From positions 26,175,141 to 26,239,140 of the forward strand of contig CP136065.1 in the NCBI GenBank assembly GCA_032622095.1: DNA of 64,000 nt. Reading direction: 5' to 3'. The notes below the pieces were generated by a model. That model was not told the DNA's origin. It worked only from the letters and a program-made list of their open reading frames with translations, and ran no database searches. The stretch comes from Siphonodentalium dalli. Taxonomy: Eukaryota > Mollusca > Scaphopoda > Gadilida > Siphonodentaliidae. Position numbers and translations under genes: made by a program. Positions 47,423-58,198 of the stretch are shown one piece after another (positions within the stretch are counted from its first letter, which is position 1; each line of letters opens with the position of its first letter).

Positions 47423-48860
47423 CATACCAGAGTTACAGATTGGAGAGGAGAAACTCATATCTGCGGCATTATTGTTCTGAACACACATCTCTCTGTGTTA
47501 TGCTGCACATGTTACAGATGTTCATATAATACGCCCCGTTGACATGTCATACAATCTGTCACTGCAACACATCTGATTAACTCATGTTACTACTACGATG
47601 CGGGGAACTATTGCACTTATTCGATTTACCCATCTTTTGCGCAAGTAGAATGGCCCAATGTCCGCATTACTTGGACCCTGTGGCCCCGGGGAAGACTCAC
47701 CAGGGGCGAAATAGCTTATTCTGACATAACACTGACAGTGCTCATTTAAAGCGCCAAAAACTTATGATGCGTAATATGTATTGTTATCGCATAATAAGCC
47801 CCTAAACGCGGTCTCATATTTTTAGTAAGACACATGTGTATATTCGGCACATATTATAGTCCCTCTCAGTTCCGTTTGAAAGTTCTGTCCATTTCATTTA
47901 AAAACAGCCATAATCCCAAAAGTTTTCGGCCAAATTCCATACTGCAACCTGCAACTGAATTTGTCGTGCATCACAAGGAACTAGGACAACCAATAGAACA
48001 TTTAGTTGTCAGTAGATTAAGTAACATGTTTAATAACCAAGTGAGTCACAATTTGCTACCTTTTCGGAACAGTGGAGAATAATGTTCTGGATATATGTGA
48101 ATACTCAACTTTTTTTACTAAATTTGGTTGCCATTTTGCAAGCCATCTTAACTAATTTGGCCAATAACTCATCAGTGTGACACATTTAAGACTGTTCAAA
48201 AAATAATAAACACCTTTGCTACCAAAGATAGTTCCATTTTACTTGAAAAAAAATTCAAAACAGATAAGTAAGTTTTTGCTGATTTTGATGTCAAGTTTCT
48301 GAGAGAAAATTCCCTAATTTCTGGTAATGTCAGTGGTTACTATAGTAACAATTAATGAAGGTGCATCATCAATGTTAGTATCCAATGTATATAATCTATA
48401 AAGTCTATTTTATTCATCAATCACAACTTGTAACCGATTGCAGGGCATGCTGGGGCAATATCTACCATTTTCCATAATGTGTCTGCTATTGTGGCGGTCA
48501 TTTTGAGCTAAAGTGACAATATCGGTTCCATTGAGTTGGAATATTCATAAGTAAAGGTATGTCTCAGTTACATTGCACTGGATCACTTCACTGCACCCAA
48601 AACCACCGAGCCCTTACGATTTACTGTCAAATTGCCCCGATATACGAATCAGGTTACATTCCCTGTGTGTGGATAACATATCCGCGCTTAATGGAATTAG
48701 AACCAGATTCAAATCGCTAGACGGATTATCATGGCCGAATGCCCCATATATATATATTAGATATTAAATAAATTTAATTGACAAAATATCCTATATAAGG
48801 ACATTGTGCACGCATAAATATAAGGTAATGTATGACCTCGGTATAGCTGAATGTGCATTG
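47423..48860. other. No gene seen
   Basis: Short ORFs not recognised. 48115-48480 contains 'ggttgccattttgcaagcc' and 'ggcggtcattttgagc', phrases usual in old dispersed repeats, but I cannot delimit an element. Confidence 0.4.
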
Positions 48861-48879
48861 GATCGTCTGTCTGTATTTA

Positions 48880-49150
48880 TTCATTGATATATGATATGAT
48901 GCTCATCGCGTGCGGAGAATAATCTTCGGATCATATGACAAATTGAAGAGCATGTATTTGAAATATTGTTGGATAAGATTTTGACAAGCTGTTCAGTTTG
49001 GGTCATGCTTTCAAAGTCTGGGAAGTGTGTCTTCATAAGGTGTATGAGCTCGAGAAGTGGTGTGCGGTAAGCACTGCATTCTAAAAGGAAATGAGCCCTA
49101 CCGAAATGAGCCACCTGTGTGCCCTCTAGCTATAAACTGGAGATTTACTT
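48880..49150 (-). pseudogene. LINE ORF2 C-terminal fragment
   Basis: The minus strand encodes AHFLLECSAYRTPLLELIHL, matching the 'HFLLECP.Y...R.EL' terminus of many animal LINEs, then an unrecognised tail ending ARDEHHIIYQ and a stop. The first Cys pair of the zinc-like motif and everything upstream are missing. Confidence 0.7.
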
Positions 49151-49459
49151 CAACAGTACGGTGAATATTTGTTCTAGATTACACCAGATTGGTTTGATGA
49201 AATATGTCCAGTCGGTTTATATATAACTGGTGTTTACTATTAACTATTTAAATATGGTATATCGGTAACTGATACCAGGGTCCCATAAATATCAATTTAA
49301 TCAACATGGTCTTATCGGTTTTAACTGTATGACTTGTCCTGTGTACTGTGTACATGCACCTTGCGTATTTTGCAAGTATACGAACATACCAATAAATACC
49401 ATATTTTGTGTATACCCGAAAAACACATGTCAGCAAGTTCCATGTTTTTGTTACCCTGT

Positions 49460-50196
49460 GTGTAGTACTGTGTACTAAATACTAATGTTCAGATAATAAG
49501 TTCAACAAACGACCATAGTGAACGTATTATCTAAACATTTCTTACCAATGAATTCTTTTGCCCTGTTATTATCATTTTATATATCTGTCGTCTGCTAATA
49601 TATCCTTAAAGATACGGGCGGCGTTGTGTGGTATGCTGTTAAAATATTCACCTCCGTCAAAAACCGCCATAAACATAAGTAATAGTAAAATATAGACATA
49701 CCTTGTTCTTATACCAATCAGAAATATGGCATAAACAGTATGTTGTTGTCAAATGTTTTTCCTTTGTAATGTAAACAAAAGCAAAAAACGTTACACGACC
49801 TGGCTTTTGTTTAGATCCGGATATGGTAAACATAAATAGCGTAATTTTTTACTGTTTTCCTGATATGGAAATAATAAAGAGCGTTATATAATTTGTGTGT
49901 GATTAACCAATAGATTGCGCTGTGTTATGTAAACAGAAGCAAAACTTCTGTAACACGAGCAGGCTCTTGTTACGTATTGACGACAATATACTATTTACGC
50001 GCTGATTATGTTTGGCATATGAAAAAAACTATATATATTTTAATATTCCTTCTGTTGATGGCGATTTGAACAAATATGAATATTTCTGCAACGAACGCCG
50101 CCCGTGCCTTTAACATCCTTTCAAATTAATAATAGACCATTCCAATGATACATTCACAACTGAGTGGGAGAATCCATTTAGTATAGAAAGGGTTAT
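49460..50196. mobile_element. Family D MITE interrupted by a family E MITE
   Basis: 'tgttcagataataagttcaa' at 49488 and 'aatagaccattcca' at 50130 to 'gtatagaaagggtta' are D sequence. Between them lies the complete family E copy, with TTAA at each junction. Confidence 0.8.
49606..50113 (+). mobile_element. Family E MITE, copy 3, full length (508 bp)
   Basis: TTAAAGATACGGGCGGCG at left, CGCCGCCCGTGCCTTTAA at right (16 of 18 inverted-repeat positions match). Motif pair CATAAATAGCGTA (49831, degenerate) and AATAAAGAGCGTT (49873), 42 bp apart. Being complete and nested, it defines the family. Confidence 0.88.
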
Positions 50197-50259
50197 GAGA
50201 GAGGTTGTTCAACGTGGCGTCATAATGTTGTAGCTTCCGCAATAGAACTGATCATCATA

Positions 50260-50760
50260 TTTACACGTTTCTATTTGGCGGAACCAATGAATTTGGTCCT
50301 TTATGACCAAATAACCTTTGGTTCGTGGTGGTAGCATATGCTACCTATAACCAAGAACGATTTTTTTCTAATTAGGGTGAACCAAGGAACCAAATGTAGG
50401 CTACTCGTTCTTAATCCATAAACGATAGGTTCCAAAATGTGTCCTCTAATCAGAAATAAAGGAATAACAAAACGAAACAAAAATACCTCAGAAATAAATT
50501 TTCGATCGTTTGGTTATGCAACAATTGCTGAAATTACTTTGGTTCTACAATTTTCCCTAAATATATAACAGAACAACTAAGCTATTTCCTTTTTCTTAAG
50601 CACCATATGGTTACAGCTTTGGTTATATCAATGGACCATATACGCGTATGTGCCGTTTTGGTTCATCACAGTGAACCACGCCATTATACAATAGTCCTAC
50701 AATGGCTCTTCACAGTGAACTAAAATTATTCCTTCAAATCCAGTGATTCCAGAGTGGTTA
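50260..50760. repeat. Cluster of TTTGGTTC / GAACCAAA words in both orientations
   Basis: More than ten occurrences of GGTTC or GAACC variants, including the palindrome GGTAGCATATGCTACC at about 50330. Possibly a decayed fold-back element; ends not found. Confidence 0.45.
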
Positions 50761-51045
50761 TTCCCAAAATACCAGCAATACTGTGCTATTTGTGGTTATA
50801 GAATGTTTTTTCCAGAAAAAAACAAACAAATTATCAATAAATTTATTAATTGCAACTGACCAGTTTCTTAGTTATTCTGTTGTTCCTTGTGCAGAACCAA
50901 AGTCTGGAATAGGTATTCCTTGGAAACAGTGATTCAACGAAACTAATTTCAAACAAACTATAAACACAATGAGTGCTGGATACAAGATATACTATAGCTA
51001 AGCCTCGCCGATACGTGACGCACGCGTTACTGCACACAACGTGTA

Positions 51046-51310
51046 TACAGAGACCTAGCGACATGGGGTGGTGTTGTCTATATATACCTCATCCCAAACT
51101 TTGGTCAAAATTTCAAACAGTTTAACTGCTTCACACAATATTTATTGGAAATTGTACACCACATATAGTTGTATTATAACTGTCATTGTTTGATTTTCCA
51201 ACCAATAATTATTGGGGAATTTGTTGGGGTGGGGTGCAAATGGTATTTTGTATAACATGGGAGTTTGGTCTGGTTTAAGGGGGATGGGTGCAGTTGAAAA
51301 TTTGTGGACA
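51046..51310 (+). repeat. Dispersed repeat, family I, copy 3
   Basis: 'acctagcgacatggggtgg', 'cccaaactttggtcaaaat' and 'tgattttccaaccaataatta' match 3191-3620. Confidence 0.65.
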
Positions 51311-51730
51311 CCCCCAACGGAGACTCTATATACCCGTCCATGTGAGGTGTATTACGAGTAGTAAGAGAGACGTAGCGCGTGTATAGGCTGTACATAGTTT
51401 GTGGCTTGTATAGCGTGTTGTGTATATATCACAGCATATTATAGCGAAAATGAATTCAAGAAAACTAAACAAATATTAATATTAGGGAACATCTCATTTC
51501 ACCAAGTTCAAATAACACGTTGGCTGTCTAAAGAGTGTGCCACAGAAATGGTAACGTTGTAGAGGACAATGTTTAAATAACCTGCCATGTGGTAATCGGC
51601 TGAATTATACATGGTTATCAAATCTAATGGTCAATCATAATAGTCGATTCTATTATTACTAATTATAACCTATTTCCTTCATCAGATTGAACCTGGTAAA
51701 TTGGTCGACATCTGTAACGAAACTAGCAGT

Positions 51731-53160
51731 TTAACCCTTTCTATACTAATTGGGCGCGAGTAGTTCACATGTATAGGAAATATTTAGATAATAAGTTAAA
51801 CAACCGACCTATACACCAAGTCTTCTCGGTCCAAAACAACTTGTTGTAAAGATATAGAGATCCAGGGGGGGGGGGGGGCTGGGAACACCACAGAATACAG
51901 GGGTAAACCTGTCTTCGGTAACATGGACAAAGGTATATAAAACCTAGGTACACATTCCGAAGCACCACTTGGACAATTTGGTAGTCAGATAAATGAAAAA
52001 CAGGAGCATAACAGAAGTATGCTTGGTGTTTTGAAATTTAGAAAATATAAGTATACTATATGACAAGCGCGCATGCGTACCAGTATCGTAGAATCACGCA
52101 CCATCATATGGAAAATGCATATATACGTATGAAGTTAAAACTTTTAAGTTTCATGATTGTCCCATACCGATAGTTTCAGTAAAAGATGGGACCGTGGTAC
52201 ATAGTTGGGTTTTACCAATTAAATTTTTTAGAACGTATGCGTAGGCCGCGAGGCGTCGAAAGGGTTAATTTTGAAATTTGGAGTTATGTACATGAGTGAG
52301 CTGTTGTATATATGTAAATATAAGTGTAGGTCTGTAGTAATAAATACAAAACATCACTGGAATCGTCGTTAGTTATGTACTCGGTGATGGAGTGTTTAAG
52401 CAACAGACCACCGCTTTTCGGTCCAAAACAACTTGGGGTATCGATTGGGTTGATACTGTTTTGGACCGTGCCTCGTTCCCTTACTCTTCAATAACAGACT
52501 ATAATTAAAAAGACGTCTGCATTTACACAAGGAGCCCAGGCATTCGCGTGAACCCCTAAATGTGATTAGTCACCAGACATGTCCGCGATTAATCGGTTTT
52601 CAAAATGGTATACCATTTACCGTGATAGAAACAGGTAAAGTGATGAAATGATCGTTTAATATATTGTTTATATATATTTTCTGAAAGCGCGACAAATCGA
52701 AATTCACTGGAAAACAATGCTCTGTTTACTTACATAGCCCATTGCTATGCTTGGAGAAGGCTGTCCTCTCTGTTCATAATTACAAAACGTTCATTTGACC
52801 TTACACGAAGACATACACTCAAGATAACTCCCGCTCACGATTATATGTGTAAAGTCTGTTATAGAAGAGTAACGGGACGGGACTCGGTCCATAACAGAAT
52901 CAACCCAACCGATATCCCATGTTGTTGTGGATCGAGAATACTTGGTCTACAAACGACCATACTTCAAACAGCATCAACCCAACCGATATCCCATGTTGTT
53001 ATGGATCGAGAATACTTGATCTACAAACGACCATACTTCTAAAATATTATTATCTGTCATCTGCTGATTTTACCTGAAAACTCCAGATGAATGATAGACC
53101 ATTCCAGTAAATACTTTTTATAACTAAGTGGGAGAATCCATTTAGTACAGAAAGGCTTAA
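51731..53160. mobile_element. Family D ends around a 1.2-kb interior
   Basis: TTAACCCTTTCTATACTAA at 51731 and 'gtacagaaaggcttaa' at 53145-53160 are D termini. The interior is not D: poly-G at 51867-51879, GGTCCAAAACA...TGTTTTGGACC hairpin at 52419-52471, and a tandem duplication at 52899-53046. It may be a nested insertion or two separate D fragments. Confidence 0.5.
52899..53046 (+). repeat. 74-bp tandem duplication
   Basis: 'atcaacccaaccgatatccc' through 'aaacgaccatacttc' occurs at 52899 and 52973 with two substitutions in the shared part, so it is recent. Confidence 0.85.
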
Positions 53161-54110
53161 TTACTACAAACTACAAGCAACAATCCACAAGCGGAATCTC
53201 GCTATTTAATCTCTTATACACGTTGTGGTGACTACTAATTACTTTATTCATTTAAATATATGGTCTGCTATACGATAATTACTTACAAAGTGAACAACGC
53301 TATCTTGATTACTAAAATATCTCATTGCATAGCGATGTAATCTATATATACACCGCGAGCGCACAAATCGATTCCGCATTTATGGTATCATGACTACGTA
53401 ATCGTAGTCGGCATAATAAACTCCGACTCCGAATCTGTGTTTTTAATTTGTTCGCCCATTAATACGTCATCCGTAGTTTAGTCACGGAAATCTCCGAATA
53501 TCGGTGGTGGAATTATTTATTAATTTTTCGGCTTATTTATTATGCGAATGGGACTGGGGTAATTTTAATCACAATAGGGAGGGCTTTCCGATTACGTTGG
53601 TAGTTTCCAGACCTGATAAATCCTTTAAAGCAATGTAATGTCTTATAATGAATCTACTCCACATACACGTGTAACAGACAGGGTGCGCGCAGAGGGTCTC
53701 CGTTGTGGGGTATCCAACTTAATTACAACTATCCAATTGCATCCCACCTCTTGAACCAGATCCATATTCTCAAGTCTTTGAAATTCCATTTGCAACCTCA
53801 CTCAAGCTTTCCTGCTGTTGGAAAGTTCTTACCTGACATCCCTATTTGGTTGGTAATTGTCCAACGCATGGCCTATTCTGTCAACGTGGTAGGAAAATAA
53901 TCAAAGACAACAATAATTCACACTGAATACTGCATGGTTTAATGAAAAGCCACTAGGTCATGCCCATGTCTTCGGAATAAGGTGGCTTTATATTATAGGT
54001 GACTTTTTTAGGATGAAACATCTGGGAGCAACCATCCTCACCCGACTGTCTATATTTATGTTGTTAACACACCTAATTTTGTTTTGTTAGACACCAGAAT
54101 AATAAGTAAA
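53161..54110. other. No gene seen
   Basis: AT-rich with unrecognised short ORFs. Confidence 0.45.
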
Positions 54111-54114
54111 TTTA

Positions 54115-54510
54115 AGTCTATGAAGTTATCATCCGGAAACCAAAATAATCCGGAAAGTCAACAAGAGCCATAACTGCGGTAAAATGAGTGGCCCGAACCC
54201 AAATTTCACCTTGACCTGTATTTACATGCGAGTAATCCATATACCAAATTTGAAAACAATAGGATAATTCAACTAACTTTATGACCCGGACACCAAAATA
54301 ATCGGCAATTTCTAAGTCGACAAGGGCCATGATTCTGGTAAAAAATAGTGGACCACACCCAAATTTGAACTTGATCTGTATTGTCATGTGAGTAATTCAT
54401 ATACCAAAGTTGAAAATAATCGGATAACTATAACCAAAGTTTTCAACAGGAAAACATCTCAGGCGAACAGGCGGCTGGACGCACGGATCGACAGACGCAC
54501 GGATTGAAAC
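54115..54510 (-). repeat. 159-bp two-unit dispersed repeat
   Basis: Units share 'caagrgccat', 'cccaaatttgaacttgat' (variant), 'gtgagtaattcatataccaa' and 'gaaaataatcggataa', 159 bp apart (54162 and 54321), then 'ggacgcacggatcgacagac'. Design like other old invertebrate repeats. Following 54511-55150 holds no gene that I recognise. Confidence 0.65.
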
Positions 54511-55151
54511 TATCAACCTATTTTTGTTTGCTTTAAATCCCGACGGATGCTGTCAGACGGGCATGAATTTTCAAACTGTTTCACATTTTGACCAACGTTA
54601 GGGGTGACCCACACACGAAATCCCTTTGAAGGCCACGTCACTGATACTATAGCCACACACAATGGCCGGTTACCGAACTGGATATTCCATAGACGAGCTT
54701 TATGGACGCGGCTGGATGCGAGCGATATATGCAATTTTCTCCGTGCCGTCTATGCAAATATTATGCTTAGAATATTTGTCAACACAAAAACGTGCAAATG
54801 AGATCCGAGGTAATGCGAACAAATATTGAGTTATGAAGCGGAAGCCTGCTTCGCGAACATTATGGATCCATATCACTGGGAGTACACAGACGATATATCT
54901 TACGCGATAGGCACGAATCCCCGCCAAACCGCCGGCGATCACGCAGCCTCAGTCATGATCGGTCACGTGCTTCGATACCGTATATGTTTGTGGTGGCGAC
55001 TCGTCTGTCATTCACAGCCACAAACCACACATGGGAGATATTTTATACCCAGCTACAAGTTGTTGTACAAGACATACGAACTTATCAACTATCAATGTTA
55101 AACGTATTATCGAGACGTACACTATTTACTCTTTATTTGTTCCATGCCAAG

Positions 55152-55206
55152 AACGCTCTTTATTTTTACCGCATCAGGGCATGACAAAGTATTAATGTTC
55201 TTTATT
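55152..55206 (-). repeat. Paired AATAAAGAGCGTT motif
   Basis: Minus-strand AATAAAGAGCGTT (55152-55164) and AATAAAGAACATT (55194-55206), 42 bp apart, with CCTGATGCGGTAAA between. Confidence 0.75.
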
Positions 55207-55393
55207 TTAATGTGCTGAAGACCAACTTGGACCTGTTTCATCTCTTTGATCAATACATCACATTTGGATTATGTATACACCTTGGAAATAAACTTATCGA
55301 AATGATCTACGCATGCAGAACGAAAACAATGATCCATTCTTTCCAAGCATATCCAAAAACTCATGTCAATTTTCAGCTTTAAAAAAATTTATA

Positions 55394-55449
55394 AACGCTC
55401 TTTATTTATTCCTATATACAGATAAAACTAACAGTAAACGCTCTTTATT
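55394..55449 (-). repeat. Paired AATAAAGAGCGTT motif, both copies exact
   Basis: Exact motifs at 55394-55406 and 55437-55449, 43 bp apart, with 'ttagttttatctgtatatag' between on the same strand. Confidence 0.8.
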
Positions 55450-55636
55450 ACATATCTATCAACGTAATTCACATGATCGCACGAGTTTCCAGGCGTGTGA
55501 TAATTCTCAGAATCACACTATAGTGCAATCTGTCGACAGAACTATTTCATTCAGTGTTAAAACTCCATTAAATTCACATTTTCTGTACCGGAGATGCACG
55601 ATTGTGAGTCAACTTACTATGATACTGAGATATGTA

Positions 55637-55976
55637 ATTCCCCATGTGATATGTAAGGTCGTTGGGCCATGGCCACAACAAGATTGATGCAAACCCAATC
55701 ATTTCAACAAGGAACAATACATAGATAGAACCGCATGAGTTTCTGGATTTTGACGAATTATCACACTTTATTTGTTTGGCGGAACGCGATAACCCTCGTG
55801 CGGGACTGCGTCCGCACTCGATGTATCGCTCCGCCAACAAATCTCGTGCGATAATTTCGTCAAAATCCAGACACTCATGCGGTTCTATCTATGTATTGTT
55901 CCTTGTTGAAATGATTGGGTTTGCATCAATCTTGTTGTGGCCATGGCCCAACGACCTTACATATCACATGGGGAAT
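55637..55976. repeat. 340-bp near-perfect long inverted repeat
   Basis: Left arm from ATTCCCCATGTGATATG to about 55793, right arm from about 55825 to CATATCACATGGGGAAT; each about 155 bp with a few mismatches. The loop has its own stem GTGCGG...CCGCAC. No TTAA. ORFs on both strands through it mirror each other and are not genes. Confidence 0.9.
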
Positions 55977-56460
55977 CGCGTGGTTTCGAGTTGATTGGTA
56001 TCACGCATTCAAAAATGGCCGAGGCTATCGCAAACGCGACCAGAAACGACGAAAAGGGTAATAAACTAGGTTACGACATATTACATAGTATTTTGGCAGC
56101 TATGAGCATATGCCTGTCTATTATGCAAACAAGCTGATACCTAATTTGTGTCCAAACACACAGTTGTTTGCTCTAACAGTCTGACCAAAGTTATCAGTCG
56201 AAGGATTCTCCTATAGATGTATATGGACTGGTGTATTACACGAACCTTCGACTGGCAACTGTCAGAATGTTATAGAAAACTACTGAGTATTTCTAAACAA
56301 ATAAGGTATCAACTTGTTTAAAAATAATCTAGCATATGCTCGTAACAGTAAAAAATCGATGTTTGGTGTCAGTTCCTCATATATTATGTTTTGTGCGTGA
56401 TCACATTTTGAATGCGTGGTACTCAGCAACGTCGAAACCACGTGATTGCCCATCGTGATA
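55966..56460 (+). mobile_element. Inverted-repeat element, family F, copy 1
   Basis: Left end TCGCGTGGTTTCGA...TATCACGCATTCAAAA, right end inverted (TTTTGAATGCGTGGTAC...TCGAAACCACGTGATTGC). Inside is a second inverted repeat, 'tctgaccaaagttatcagtcgaagg' against its inverse at about 56247-56275. It abuts the 340-bp palindrome. Copy 2 is at 63370-63745. Confidence 0.78.
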
Positions 56461-56670
56461 TAACGTATATTTGCCATGCACATACTTATCTTGTTCCCCG
56501 GTATCGGACCTTGAAACCACATGATTGCCCATCGTGATATAACGTATATTTGCCATGCACATACTTATCTTGTTCCCCGGTATCGGACATCGAAACCACG
56601 TGACTGCCCATCGTGATATAACGTATATTTTCCATGCACATACTTATCTTGTTCCTCGGTATCGGACCGG
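56434..56670. repeat. 79-bp tandem repeat, three copies
   Basis: 'catcgtgatataacgtatat' begins at 56451, 56530 and 56609 (period 79). The first copy includes the right terminal repeat of family F, so part of the element end has been amplified in tandem. Confidence 0.88.
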
Positions 56671-56710
56671 GCTGCAACAAAAGATAGTAGGCTTCAAGCC
56701 ACTCAGAATT

Positions 56711-57247
56711 TTAACAATTTGATGAGTGGAGCTTCCTCAAGTTTGCGAAAACCATGTGCCAGTGCATTCTCTTATATATGCGAGTCACCATAAGAGAATA
56801 CATTGGCCTAACAATATTTACCATGATCTTGAAGTCAGTGCATTTTTCATTTCATAATTGTGATTTAACTCTTATTTTCTGCTATCTTGAACAAAACAAA
56901 AATTTAGTTTGATTAATTTATTTTCTACGCCATTTTATTTATTTCAGTATTACTTAGGATATTTGGGGAGAGGAGCATTTAGTAAGTTGTAATAACTTTT
57001 GCTCCAATCCCCATTGTTCATCATACTACTGTATTTAAACTATTATGCATACATAAATGTGTGGGATGATAAATAAAATATGTTCAAACAAAACAAAAAA
57101 GTCAGTGCATTCTCTTATATATGCGAGGCGCTCTATGTCCGACTCGCATATATAAGAGAATGCACCTGCACAGGGTCTTTAAAGAGAATGCACTGGCACA
57201 GGGTCTTTAATACTGCATCAGCGCAGCTCCCGTCATGAAAGGGTTAA
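56711..57247. mobile_element. Hairpin-pair fold-back element, outer type C, decayed
   Basis: TTAACAATTTGATGAGTGG at left, 'cgtcatgaaagggttaa' at right. The left hairpin (about 56757-56815) lacks 10 or more bases in its loop and right arm. The right hairpin (about 57103-57170) is mutated ('gcgctctatgtccga'). 'gagaatgca..tgcacagggtctttaa' is duplicated at about 57153-57210. The long spacer contains unrelated sequence. Confidence 0.82.
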
Positions 57248-58198
57248 TCTTCAGATAGAAGACACATCCTATTGATTGTTCACTTTTGTCTCGGATAGGC
57301 TTGTTGAAATATATACACATGGCATGTGATTGTTGGATACGCTTCACAATTTATTCTCCGAAAAATGGAGAAAACTGCCAATCCCGCAATTGCATTTTGC
57401 AATGTTGCGTAAATACATTTAGGTCAACAAACAGCGTATTTTGGTATTATGGAAAACGGTTGTCGATTTCGTCAATGCCTTGCAAATGTATAATACGTTA
57501 TATCTCTGACTCGAATGTGGTTTCAAACGTCAACCGCTTCGCAAGGTTGAAAGATAGAGTATGCACAAATAACCTGTTGAATCAGTCAAATTGACTTGGT
57601 AAACCATAAATACCCTGGTGAACCATGTCGCGATGTTGGTCCCCGAGGTTCAACAAGACGGGGGTTTCTTTCTAATACATATTGATACTGACGTCTGTTT
57701 CAAAAGCATAAACCCTTCCACAAGAGGATAAACGTATACCTAGACAATTCACAAGAACTTTGTTGTCAACCACTAGAGACTACGGAACAATATCAACAAC
57801 GTTGTTGAATGAACTTACGCAGTGACGGGTGATCAATTCACACTCAGAGACAGAGGAATCTCAGATCAATTCCACCCAGTCACCAAGCTGTTATTATTAC
57901 GCGTGTGCGGCGTGTATACTAATGTAAAAATTCTTGTTTCGCCTGGGCGCTGCCATAGCGCATGGGGGTTCTATTTATAGAATGCTAATTATTGGGACAC
58001 ATTAAAATTTGACCCCGAGGCCGAGCTGTAGTGCGACCCCGAGGACGAGCCCGGTAAAAGGTGTAGTTGAGAATTTCAATTTCGTTTATTGGCGTTTATA
58101 TTATGTCAATAATGTTTATTTTTGGCTTGTGATAAGCTATGCCAATTACAAATAACAGAAATGAAAAAGATTCTATAATTACAATCATGGTTATATAA
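57248..58198. other. No gene seen
   Basis: A 102-codon ORF at 57286-57594 (+) is Cys-containing but not recognisable. Confidence 0.4.

Noticed and set aside
55574-55994. Two matching ORFs with VLFLVEMIGFASILLWPWP on opposite strands
   Set aside because: They are the two arms of the 340-bp palindrome read in the same relative frame.
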